A stretch of 64,000 nucleotides of DNA, taken from contig OZ017748.1 in NCBI GenBank assembly GCA_963969365.1, positions 4,275,001 to 4,339,000 on the forward strand, read 5' to 3'. The DNA comes from Asterochloris sp. CNOR1 (taxonomy: Eukaryota; Chlorophyta; Trebouxiophyceae; Trebouxiales; Trebouxiaceae). The notes beneath the pieces were generated by a model that had not been told where the DNA came from, made no database searches, and saw nothing but the letters and a program-made list of their open reading frames with translations. Below, piece after piece: positions 11,701 to 21,400 of this stretch; the stretch's first letter is position 1, and the number at the start of each line of letters is the position of its first letter. Position numbers and translations under genes: made by a program.

Positions 11701-14700
11701 ATCCAGACTGGCGCTGCCCTGCACAACTACCACTGAGCAACATCTTGCTCAGCACAGCTTTGGCATGTCAATTGCCTGCGAAACTGCTGACCATGCATGT
11801 GGTAGATGACCATTTGCACCATCACCTGCAGCAAAGCTGCACCGCTCTGTCTAGGAGGCAGGGCAGTCCCACCAAGTGCGCACCTGTGTCACATGCGGGC
11901 GGTAAAGCCCTGCAAACCGCGGCTTCCTGCCCTGCCAGTCATGCTCAGCAACGACGTCCACAGAGCCGCCCCTGCCTGCAGCCAAGTCGGACCACTCCGC
12001 CTCAGAGCAGGGCAGCCCCACAAAACGTGGGGCTGTCTCAGATGAGGAGGCTGATGAGTTGTACGGGGACTCAATAGACGAGGATACCCAGAAAGTCCGG
12101 CCGCCACCTGGGCAGGAGAGGAATCCCAATGCCCTCCCTGTCGGTGAGCTTCGTGGGCCTGCACAGACTTTCAGCAGCTCTGGCTGCCTGGTTTGTGGCT
12201 TAAATGTCCTGCTCAGTCAGGCCGCCACCTAGGTATTCAAGCAACTTGTATGCTACCTCTATTGGCAAGGCGCACTTGACATGAGGCTGCACAGCAAGCA
12301 GCTGTGAGGCAAATCCAGCAAGGCTGAATGCTGCCAGGGAGCTGCTGTTCTGCCAGATTCAGGCTGTTTGCCACCAGGAAGCTGTTGGTGTGGCAAGCTG
12401 CAGGCTCTCTGCCGTCAGGGAGCTGCTGTTGTGCCAGAATCAGGCTGGTTGCCATCAGGAAGCTGTTAGTATGGCAAGATGCAGGCTCTCTGCCGGTAGG
12501 GAGCTGCTGGTTCTGCCAGGCTGCAGAGACTCTCCAGCTTCCCGCATCGCGCTCCAGTACAAGTTCATGCTGTGTGCCAGATGCACGTGCATCTGCTGAA
12601 CAGATGGCAGACACAGATGTCCCCCTGATGACCAATTGCTGCTTGCACCTACTAGGTTCACTCAAGAGGCCTCATCTAGTGCAGGCATACGTTTGCAGGC
12701 ATCTTCAGCTTCAAGCCCCAGCCCAGTGACAAGGCACTGCCCTTCTGTCAGTGGCATTGGGTTTTGTTCAGGGTATGTGCAGGCCGAATGGCAGCCGCCG
12801 AAGTCCCCACACCAAATAACTCGTCCTGTATGCAGGCCAGATGGCAGCCGCCGACGTGCCCACAATGACGAACTCGTCCTGGCGCATGCTGAGGCTTACA
12901 TGCGAGTACGCGGACCTCATGCGCGGCCTGCGCGCTGAGGCTGGCAAGGTCTTCTCGGGCCTGTGCGAGATGTTCGAGATGTACCTGCTGCACGTCTTCC
13001 ACAACTTCAGCGACATCAGCCTCGCCGAGTTGGTCAGCCCCCACCAGCAGCAGCAGCAGGTGGGCATTTGTTCATGTGCAGATCTGATGTTCATTCAGGC
13101 TTCAAACAGTGGCAAGCTAATCAGATCCTGCCAGCTGCAGCAGCAGGTGGGCCCGCAGGCTCAGCTTCATGGGCCTGGTAGGTCGGCAGCCGGTGGAGAG
13201 GCGCTGCTGTCGTGCTGGCCGCAGCATGCCAACACAGCTGCACCCCACTAACACACCACCTGCTGCTGCTGATGTTGGGGACGGGCAGACTGCTTATGCA
13301 GCAAATGTTGCCTGGCCGGGCCCCACCAGCTGCAGCACAGCAGCAAATGGGTTGTCATGGGGTCAAGCCTGGTTTGCAGGCCGGGGCCAGCCTGGGGCGG
13401 CAGAGATGTCACGCCTGTGCAGTTGAGATGTGCCCTGTGCTCGCCATGTGTGCTTTGGCAACCCCTGAAACTTTGCCGCCGGAGGGTGGCTGCCCCTGCA
13501 GGAGCGGGGATGTCAGTGTTCACGCGCTCCTGCATCCACACTCAGCACTCTCTCCGTCTCCTGTCCCTTGCTGCACATGCAGGGCAGACTGGACGGCACC
13601 CTTTCACGATGCACCTTTGTCAGAGTCTGTGCACTCTGACCAAACCTGTGGATGCCTGTGGCTACCTGGTGATGTTCTGCAGGTCGCAGCTTATTTCCAC
13701 GCGCTGTGCTGCTAGAGATGGCGTAGCATAGCACTGGAGACAGCACCCCACCTTCAAGTGTATGCCTTTGCAGGGCGGCGGTGACGTCATCCCTGTGCGT
13801 TTGCGCAACGCCCTGCTGCGCATCCTGAATCGCAGCCTGGTCAAGTTCCGCACCAGCTACGTGCCCAGCAGTGTGTGGGACAAGATGCTCAATAGTGGGC
13901 ATGCACCCAATGCCATCAGCAGCGACAAGTCTGCCAGCCCTGACGGTCAGGTGATACTGGGGTGGAGGAGGGCTTGCTCTTGTAAAAGATGTTGTGGGAG
14001 GTCCTTGTGGTGCTGTGAGCTGTTGCATATACCTGTGAGACAAGATGCTGACCAGCAGGCACACTGAGGCTGCCCTCAGCAACAATGAGGTCACCACTGC
14101 TGATCGGCAGGTGAGGCTTGTGAGTTGATGGGATAAAGGTTGGTGTGCCTTGGGCTGTGGCCAGTGGGCAGCCGCTGTGCTGCCTGCGCGGCAGCCTTGT
14201 GTGCACGACAAGGCGCTCAACAGTGGTCTTGCCATTGCCAACAAAGTGACAAAATGTAACACTCCTGATGGGCAGCCTCCAGATGCTCGGGGGCTGCATG
14301 TGCATCATGCTTAGGAAGCTGGACTTTGCCATTTGCGAGACGACATAATTGGTGAAACAGATGATGCTCGCCAGCAGACATATTGCCACTGTCATCAGCA
14401 GCAAAAAGGCCACCACTTGTGATGGGCAGGCGTGGATTGAGTGCTCGTGCGCCACTAGGGGGCGCTCCATTTGCCTCATGCTCTGGCTGGCAAGCAGTCG
14501 AGTGGCTGCAATTAGCAGCAGCAACTGACAGCAAAGCTTAAGGTCTCAGGGTGCTGCACTGTCCCTGGGGCAGCTGGAATGATTCATGGCCTCATGTGGA
14601 GACCGAGGTCAGCAGAGAAGCAGCCAATGGGGCTCCAGACGGGGAGAGGTTTGCCACCCGTTGGTGAGCGGGTTCCTGGTGCCTCTGTGATGGTCCTTGC

Positions 14701-17610
14701 ACTGTTTGCAGGTGTCCAAGATGGAGCGTTCCTGGTGCCTCTGTGATGGTCCTTGCACTGTTTGCAGGTGTCCAAGATGAAGGAGCTGATGTCCCCCTTC
14801 AACCGGACCTCTGCCAACCAGACTCCCGAGGCCACAGCCTTGTCAAACCCCGGCAACCTCTATGGTCTCCAGGTGAAAGTGCTGTTCGCCTTGAGTGCAG
14901 GCAGTCGTCTGCCTGACAGTGCTTGTGGTTATGGCTGTAAGGCAGGACGTGTGGCGTGTAGTCAAGCTGCTGAGCCGCCAGGCAAATTGATGGTTGGACC
15001 ACTTTGATATCTAGGCTGCCACCACAGGCTATACCAGAGAACATCCGCTGCTTCACTAGCAATCTTGTCCAGCTCTAGAGAGCTGGTGCTGTTTACTCAT
15101 GTGATGGAGCAAGCAAGAAGGGTGCCCGCAAGAAGGGTGCACTGAGTTCTGCTGTCTGTACTGGTATCAAGTGGCGTGTCCAGTCTGCCAGCCATTTGTA
15201 GTGCCTTAGACTGGCCTCTGCATTGCCTGCAGGTGTGTCCATAATGGCGATGGACTCCTCGATGAAGACCTTCACCCAGCTGCACAGGGCACACGTCTAC
15301 TATTGGTTTTCACACAACAGCTTCGCTCTGCAGGAGCACAAGCTCGCAGTGGACTGCCTGGTGGAGGCATCTGCCCAGCGGCAGAATGCACACCTCTAAA
15401 TTGCTTCTCACAAAGCAGCCCCCTTCTGCTCTGCAGGAGCGCAAGGTGGCAGTGGGCTTTCAAATGGAGGCCTCTGCCTAGCGGCAGAATGCACACCTCT
15501 AGAATTGCTTCTCACAAAGCAGCCCCTTCCTGCCCTGCAGGAGCGCAAGGTGGCGGTGGACTCCCTGATGGAGGCAGCCAACCAGCTGCAGAAGGCGCAC
15601 CACGCCTTCGCCGACAAGCTGATGGGGCGCACCGATGTGCCAGAGCATCACAGTGTTGACCAGTTCTTCCAGACGGTCAAGGCAGCCGCAGATGTGCAGG
15701 TATGCATCAGGTGGCTCGTCACCAGACTGGTGGTGGTCTCATCAGTCTCGCAGGACAGGACTGCAAACACATCAGCTTGCATTTCCTCAGGCCCCTGTGC
15801 AGGCCTGCATCCTGCACATCAAAGTGCAGATTCACCTGTTCATCAAGTTGGTCTCCACCAGCATTGACTCCCAACAAGCATCAAGCGCAGTTGCACCTCT
15901 ACTGTGCAGGACTTCATTCTGCGCAGCGCAGCGCGCCTGAACCTGCCCATCAAATGGGTCCCCGACCGCATCGCAGAGCAGAACTTCAATCTGGAGGAGC
16001 CTCCCACCACAGCCTCGGCCTGGGTGGGCGTCATGCTGAAGCACCTGCAGACCTTCCGGCAGCGCCTGAGCACCATGCCCACGCTAACGACCAGGGATGT
16101 TGATCAGGTGGGGCCCAGAAGGCGGGCCAGGGTCTGCTGAGCCGCTGGGTGCTGCTCGCATGCTTGATGGGCATATTGTCACTCATTTGGGGAGGGCTGT
16201 ACCCCTGGAGTCTGCTGAAGTGAAACGCCAGCTGCTTGTTCAGCAGCTCCTGAGTACGGTGCCAACCTCAAGGACTCATGGCATTAGCCAGGTGGGGGCT
16301 CGCAGATGCTTTTGCTGCACACCAAATTCTGAGGCTGCATGCTCCCAGAGCACCTGCACACCTTGCGGCAGCGCCCAAGCACAGGCCCACCTGACATTTA
16401 CTGACGTTGACCAGAAAGAGGTACAGGCTGGTATGTTGCTGCGAGGCTAATGGCGACTGGTGTCTGCTGGGAATGCCCAGCCGCCAGCAGCTGGGTGGAA
16501 CAGGGGTCAGCGTTTGCAGTCCAGCATATCACACTGCAATGGGGGTCGCCGCCCCTGCTGCATGCATGGCTCAACGCATCTGCCAGCTTATGGGTGCATC
16601 TCTACAGAGCACTGCAGGTCTGGGCGCATGGGAGGGCAGCTCTGCAGTGAAAGAGCATGCACCCCCACTGCCAGTCAGCAACCGAGTCACTTGAGACTCA
16701 GTAAGGGGTTGCTGGTGTGATGGATCCTGGCACGCTTCTAGCTGCATTGCCCTCCCAGAGCTGAGGGGCTGCTGCAGCATGCAGGTCGCAACCTCACTTC
16801 AGGTCTTGCTGTGACCCACCTCTCTCGCTCTGCAGCCCATACCCTCTCACGCCCTAATTGCATGCCCTGCAGGTGTGGAGGCATGCCCTACAGTTTGCTG
16901 CAGAGGTGACCCTGGACGGCATCGCACACGCAGGGCAGAAGGGGCGCTGCACCATGATGGGGCGGGCTGCCATGAGCCTCGACCTGCAGGCCGTCACCGG
17001 TGGCCTGCAGTCCATCATGAGTGGGGGCACCCGCAACCCTGCAACTGCGGCCTTTGTTGCGGACAACATGCGCCTTGTGGACAACTACATCAAGGTGAGG
17101 CAGTGCAGAAGAGGAACACACAACGAGTCAGCGCTCTCCAGCAGTTTGCACCCAACACCTGCTGGTCAACTGGGAATCAGAGCGCGTTTGCCGACGAAAC
17201 TGTTATGCATGAGGATACTGCCATTTGGTTGGTCCTGGGCTCCAGAAGCAGGCTTGGACAATACAGCCTGCTGGGAGATCATCTGGTATAGCCTGATACA
17301 CACTGATTGGTGCCCAGCACTGTTGATGTCGTGACCCTGAAAGGTTGTAAGCGCAGCAGATGCTGCACGGTTGGTTGGTGACCTGCATGACAAGCCACCC
17401 ACCTGCGACTGCTTGCTGCAGGCGTACTACATTCCCTGGGGTGACGAGCTCAAGCGCTGGGCACTGACACATCCAGAGTACACCCAGGAGCACATCTTGA
17501 TGCTGATCACATGCATTGCTGAGGCCAATGGCCTCAAAAAGAAAGAACGCGTTTCCCTGATCAGCCAGATACAAATGGACCTGGGAGATCTCCGTAGCAT
17601 GCGCATGTGA
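2707..17610 (+). CDS. VPS50: VPS50 / syndetin, EARP complex subunit
   Basis: Syndetin (CCDC132) is the subunit that distinguishes the EARP endosomal-recycling tether from GARP; it would act at recycling endosomes with VPS51-53. Exons: 2707-3033, 3622-3717, 4190-4359, 4468-4596, 5174-5375, 6478-6693, 7252-7413, 7782-8045, 8930-9193, 10080-10190, 10436-10567, 11362-11569, 11982-12143, 12836-13059, 13774-13950, 14768-14872, 15541-15699, 15910-16107, 16873-17094, 17422-17610. They total 3717 nt in frame, 1238 aa against about 960 in humans. Recognisable pieces are the N-terminal helical part (YFAEEFDSVLFELQQL), MTKWHEQRVQ (human MEWHEKHD), FEQWAAQGNPW (human FEQYCSGGNPF) and the C-terminal AYYIPWGDELKRWALTHPEY (human AYYLTENDMERW...HREY). 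The extra length lies in a disordered Ala/Gly/Ser/Pro linker (exons 8-9 and 13). Intron 5 (5376-6477) uses a GC donor. The start is the first ATG giving the conserved N-terminus. Confidence 0.9.
3301..3621 (+). repeat. Ghost copies of VPS50 exon 2 acceptor edge
   Basis: Three decayed copies of the start of exon 2 (CTGCAG then ACAGTCGGGGAGAAACTGTC) lie at about 3329-3375, 3431-3475 and 3520-3573, before the real junction at 3622. Translated, they read like LLQTIDVKLPQH, LRTAKLSQHL and LLQTVRKVLFQHV, against the real LLQTVGEKLSQHV. They are in an intron and carry substitutions and stops. Confidence 0.75.
4905..5173 (+). repeat. Ghost copies of VPS50 exon 5 acceptor edge
   Basis: Two upstream copies of the exon 5 start (CTGCAGGGAGGCTGTGGACA) lie at about 4913-4985 and 5066-5110. 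The first keeps the GCAGCCTTCTGG word of the real exon and the second keeps the CTGCCTGCAGGGAGGCT junction. The real exon starts at 5174. Confidence 0.7.
6226..6477 (+). repeat. Ghost copies of VPS50 exon 6 acceptor edge
   Basis: Two copies of the exon 6 start (CAGGTGCTGGAGGGATACAT) lie at about 6228-6270 and 6309-6365, beginning GCAGGTACTGGATGG and GCAGGTACTAGATTGG. Each keeps the acceptor AG. The real junction is at 6478. Confidence 0.65.
8605..8929 (+). repeat. Ghost copies of VPS50 exon 9 acceptor edge
   Basis: The exon 9 junction CTCCTGCAGGCGGCAGCGCC is duplicated almost exactly at about 8612-8660 (one base changed in the first 20) and again, more diverged, from about 8731. The real exon starts at 8930. 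Confidence 0.75.
9246..10079 (+). repeat. Ghost copies of VPS50 exon 9 end and exon 10 start in one intron
   Basis: This intron carries both kinds of copy. About 9246-9312 is a decayed copy of the end of exon 9 (GCACCTTCACAAGAAGG...). Then four tandem copies of the exon 10 start, about 75-90 bp apart, begin near 9735, 9821, 9911 and 9988, each with GCAGGTCC(A/G)A(G)AGGGG-type sequence followed by GGCAGCCGGCCGCAGGTGG. The real exon starts at 10080. Only the last copy continues into the conserved WLWDEAARKIGILL. Confidence 0.85.
12320..12540 (+). repeat. Tandem repeat of about 95 bp in VPS50 intron 13
   Basis: Two and a half copies of a unit containing GGGAGCTGCTGTT(C/G)TGCCAGA, AGGAAGCTGTT and GCAGGCTCTCTGCCG. 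The unit does not obviously match a neighbouring exon, although it contains an AGGTAGGG/CTGCAG-like alternation. Confidence 0.7.
12771..12830 (+). repeat. Ghost copy of VPS50 exon 14 acceptor edge, little diverged
   Basis: The first roughly 55 bp of exon 14 with its acceptor (real junction at 12836) are duplicated immediately upstream: TGCAGGCCGAATGGCAGCCG against the real TGCAGGCCAGATGGCAGCCG, both running on to ACTCGTCCTG. Few changes separate them, so the duplication looks young. Confidence 0.85.
14040..14430 (+). repeat. Ghost copies of VPS50 exon 15 donor edge
   Basis: Downstream of exon 15 are three decayed copies of its last roughly 75 bp, at about 14040-14112, 14205-14285 and 14340-14430. 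They keep words such as GACAAGATGCT, CAGCA and CTGATCGGCAGGTGAGG (real: CTGACGGTCAGGTGATA). Donor-side copies lie downstream, the mirror image of the acceptor-side arrays. Confidence 0.65.
14672..14783 (+). repeat. Near-perfect 56-bp tandem duplication across VPS50 exon 16 acceptor
   Basis: Two head-to-tail copies with a period of 56 bp, each running from GTTCCTGGTGCCTCTGTGAT through TTTGCAGGTGTCCAAGATG. They are essentially identical and both carry a complete acceptor. The second copy (exon from 14768) continues into the conserved exon. This is the freshest ghost junction in the window. Confidence 0.9.
15320..15540 (+). repeat. Ghost copies of VPS50 exon 17 acceptor edge
   Basis: Two upstream copies, about 105 bp apart, of the junction CTGCAGGAGCGCAAGGTGGC start near 15329 and 15435; the real exon starts at 15541. 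The spacer (GCGGCAGAATGCACACCTCT, then TTGCTTCTCACAAAGCAGCC) is repeated with each copy, so the duplicated unit spans intron plus exon edge. The ghosts acquire in-frame stops. Confidence 0.9.
16200..16430 (+). repeat. Ghost copies of VPS50 exon 18 donor edge
   Basis: Two decayed copies of the end of exon 18 (real: CTGAGCACCATGCCCACGCT ... GTTGATCAGGTGGGG) lie at about 16215-16300 and 16340-16430. The first ends ATTAGCCAGGTGGGG and the second ACGTTGACCAGAAAGAGG. Confidence 0.65.
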
Positions 17611-18426
17611 GCTCCCTGAACGCTTGAATGAACTGCCTGTTTTGACTGACTTCCCAGCATTTATTGAAATTAAAGGGATGCTCATCGCCTTGGGAACATG
17701 CAGAGGTGCAGAGCATGCTGCAGATTCCACAAGATGGCAGGCCTGAGCTCGCCGGACGGGATGCAAAGTATGAAGCTGAGCAGGATCAAGTGCAACTGCA
17801 TCTTCCATCATCATCTGAAACTGCTCACATTCCAGGCGCCTCAGCAACACCAGAGGCCACTGCAACTGGGGCTGAGTGCAGGGCAGCCATGCAAGCATGG
17901 GTGCATTCAGCAGTCCCCTGCTGCCTCGAAGAGGACCGGCACAGCCAATTGACTACTACACATGCTCCCACACACTTGCAGCAGCCAAATAAAACCACTG
18001 CAGGCTGCCGCCAAGATTCAGCCCCTCCGCTGTGTGCTGATCTATCACGGCAATGGCAGGGCACTTCTGAGCAATGCAGGCAGGAGGGGCATGAAGCTCG
18101 GTGTGACTGATGTTCTGCGGCCGCATTTGCCTTCTTGTTATGGAGCCCTTTGACCTTCACAGCCGTTCCATTCTGGTTGCACGCGATCTCAGTCCTGCCG
18201 TTGGGGACTCTGCGCAGCACGCCCGCTGAGTCATCGAACATTGCCAGCCGAGCCCATTGCAATCAGGGAGCTAGCATCGCGAGGAGCTTACATCTCACAC
18301 ACAGCATCTCTGAAAGCTGCTGGTGAGGGGAACGTGTTGATGCTAGATCCCTCCTTTGGCAAAAGCATCTGCTTCGCAGGCCCATCATCAGCCACAACCT
18401 CCTGCCCTGCACTTGAAGCACAGACA
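17611..18426. other. Intergenic region between VPS50 and the DUF3431 gene
   Basis: About 0.8 kb between two plus-strand genes, holding the VPS50 3' end and the promoter of the next gene. I see no convincing ORF, TATA box, terminator or RNA gene in it. Confidence 0.5.
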
Positions 18427-21400
18427 ATGGCACGGCCGCATGTTTCCACCGTGCAGGACAGGGAGCGTCTGCAGCAAGTGCTGGCGCGGAGGGCTTCTAC
18501 AATACAGCCCATGGCAGGGCGCATCCTGCTCAACACCTTTCTGGTTCTGTGCCTGCTGCTCTGCACCGGAGGTGAGTGCATGCCAGCCTGGCATGTGTCA
18601 TGCCTCTAGGGATGCTAAAGGCATTCAGGTAGGTGCTGGCTGTCCAATGGCAGGTCTGCTCCACTAAGGGGCACATCTGCATTGCCAACTGGTGTGGACA
18701 ACGGCTGGAAGACAGGAGGCACAATACTGCTGCTCACGACGCAGCGTCTGCCGACAGAGAGTGTCAAGCAGCCTGTTATCGCATCACCATCCTGTTAGGG
18801 ACATTTTGCAGTGTTGTGCAACCGGTGTACACCTCATGGAACAGCTCAAAAACTGGTCCAGCAATAATTGTGGTCCTGCATTCAGGCTCCGCACTCAGGT
18901 GCACACCTGCCTGTACCTGCAGGTATCTGCTACCTTGTGCTCATCACTCCGCCGCCAGAGGCTGCACCGCTCTTCGCCCTGCATCAAGCTGTTGCCAGGT
19001 GAGAGCTCTGCCTCAAAAGCAGACATTGCGTCAGAGCCGGCAGGTTGCCAGGAACAGACGCCCAGACAGCAAAGCTGCCTCGACACCCCTCGGGGACGTG
19101 GGGTGGCACTCCCTTGCTGACACGTCCAGCAGATTCTGATCAGATGTGGTGCCAGGCAGTGGAACGTGCTGTTTGCACATGTGGCAGATGTGGTTGCTCT
19201 CATGACAAAGCGCCCCCACCCAACATGCGCCCTTCTGCTAATGGCTGCTGCGTCGGCCCCGATGCCCTTGCTCAGGTTGAGCCTCTGGCAAGAAACTTTA
19301 CCAGCAGACGCACTCAATCTGTTGATCTGAGCCCCTTCTACTGTCCCTGGCCTCAGTCAACTAGGGTGCCACTTGAAGGCCACTCAGGACACTCCTGCCA
19401 CCCTCCCCTGAGCCTCCTCCACTGCCCCTGCCTACAGGTTCTCAGGCTGGGCCTCGGCTAACAGGGAGGCTCGCAGGCGGAGTGCACTTGCCCCTGGGGT
19501 AACACCTCCAGCCCCAACCAGTCGCGCACCCCGCAGGTGTCTGCCATCAGTGGCGCTGCCCTGTCTGTCTGCAAGCTTGGCCACCCCCAGCCATGACTAG
19601 CTGCGCACCCCGCAAATTCTGATTTTGGCACCGCTGTACTGTCTGTCTGCGAGCCGTCAGTGTCAGTCGCAGTGCACAGCGCTGCAAGTGGGTGCTTGCA
19701 TGCAATCGGTGAAGTATGCTTGATCACCTTCCTCAAGGTGCCACAACTTGGACGGCCACAAGAAAAAACCCCTCTTGTGTGCATTTCAGACCTGGCAGGC
19801 CCTTCAAGGCGGCACAGCAAACGCTGCAGCAGCCAGACGATTTGCCAAGATCTTCTTTCTGCTGCAGGGCCTTCCACAACTTGGACGCTGAGCTGGCGGA
19901 TGTGCCCCACTACAAGGCAGAGGTCGTGGTTGCGCACTTCAACGACAACCTTAGCTGGGTGAGTCATGAGGACATGTGGCTTTAGCCCAAAGCAGGCAGG
20001 GCACGCTTCAGCGGGAGTCAGTCCCTCTGGTATGGGGCAGCACAGATGCGCAAGGACATCATCATCACAGCCGCCTGGGTGGGTAGCCAGTACATGAGGA
20101 TGCTACCAGAGACAGAGTGGGCGGGCGGTGCCTGTGGCATGGGGGCTGGCCCAGCCACTTGGCTGGGTAGCCAGGTTATGAGGCTATATTCAGATGCAGT
20201 CAGGGTGTGCTAAGGGGGAGTCTACACTTGCAGGCATGGGGCAGCACAGATACACAGGAAAATATATTGCCAGCTGGGCAGTTGAAAAAACATATTGCTG
20301 CTGCCAGAGGGAAGGTCGGTGAAGGGGGAGAATGCACCTGCTAAAGAGGGGCAGTGCAGATGACACATGACCTGCAGCATGCAGCGATGTCTGCTGTCCA
20401 GTGTTGGTGCCCTTGGGCACAGCGTCTGCCCTCTGTGCAGGTTAGCCGGTGTTGCCGCATGCTGCCTCTCCCATGGCCTCTGCATGCGCTGCAAGTGGAC
20501 TTGTACACACAGCTAGCAATGTTGCAGTCATGGCCTTGTAAGAGCTGAAAAGGGCCATGAAGGCCACGCTGGTCTTCACGAGGTGCTGCCTTGCTCACGA
20601 CCCCTGCATCCTCTGCAGGCGGACACCTGCTCCCGCATGCTGCCCCTCTCATGGCCTCTGCATGCGCTGCAAATGACACGTTTTACTGCTTGCTGCCTCG
20701 CTCACGGCCCCTGTGTTGTGCTGCAGGTGGATACCTATTCCCGCCTGTTACCCCAGAAGGCTTTCTGGACCCTGTACTGCAAGGGGGACCCAGCCGCGCC
20801 ATTGGATGGGCCGAGCCATGTGGTGCACCTGCCCAATGTTGGGCGCGAGGTGGGTCTCATACGCCTGGCGCCAAAGAGCAGTGCCGCTGTGCAGAGCCGC
20901 CTGATTGCCACAGAGCATCATGCTCAATCTGGGGTCCAGTTAAACTTTAGCTTTGGGTTTGGGGACTGCCAGCACCAGCGGAATCATACACACATACATA
21001 CACAGAGGTTGCAGCTACCCCAGGCGGGACCAAACCAATTTCTGGAGGTCTGTGTGTCGCCAGATCACTTGGTGGACTGTCGGCAGGCAGCTTGTCTGAT
21101 GTGTCTCCTGATGCGCCTGCTGGGTGACGTAGGAGCTGGAGTACACATAGCACCTCTCCCCAGTCGTGACCCTCCTTCCTATGCTGTAGGCACACTCGCA
21201 TCTCTGGCACATCGTCGAACGCTACCACAACCTGGCAGGTGAATTCTGCACGGCACAGCCTTGTGCTGCTGGACCTGTAGGCCAGCTGGCCTGCAGACGT
21301 TGCTGCACGCTAGAGGCTGGCCTGCAATCGAGGCAGTGCACCCTCTCCTCGGTCGCTTTCATCTTGAACATCCTGTGCACAGCCTGCTTTGCTGCAGCCT

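Noticed and set aside
10766-12164. Long minus-strand ORFs antisense to VPS50
   Set aside because: They are shadows of GC-rich exons and introns, with no conserved motif on that strand.
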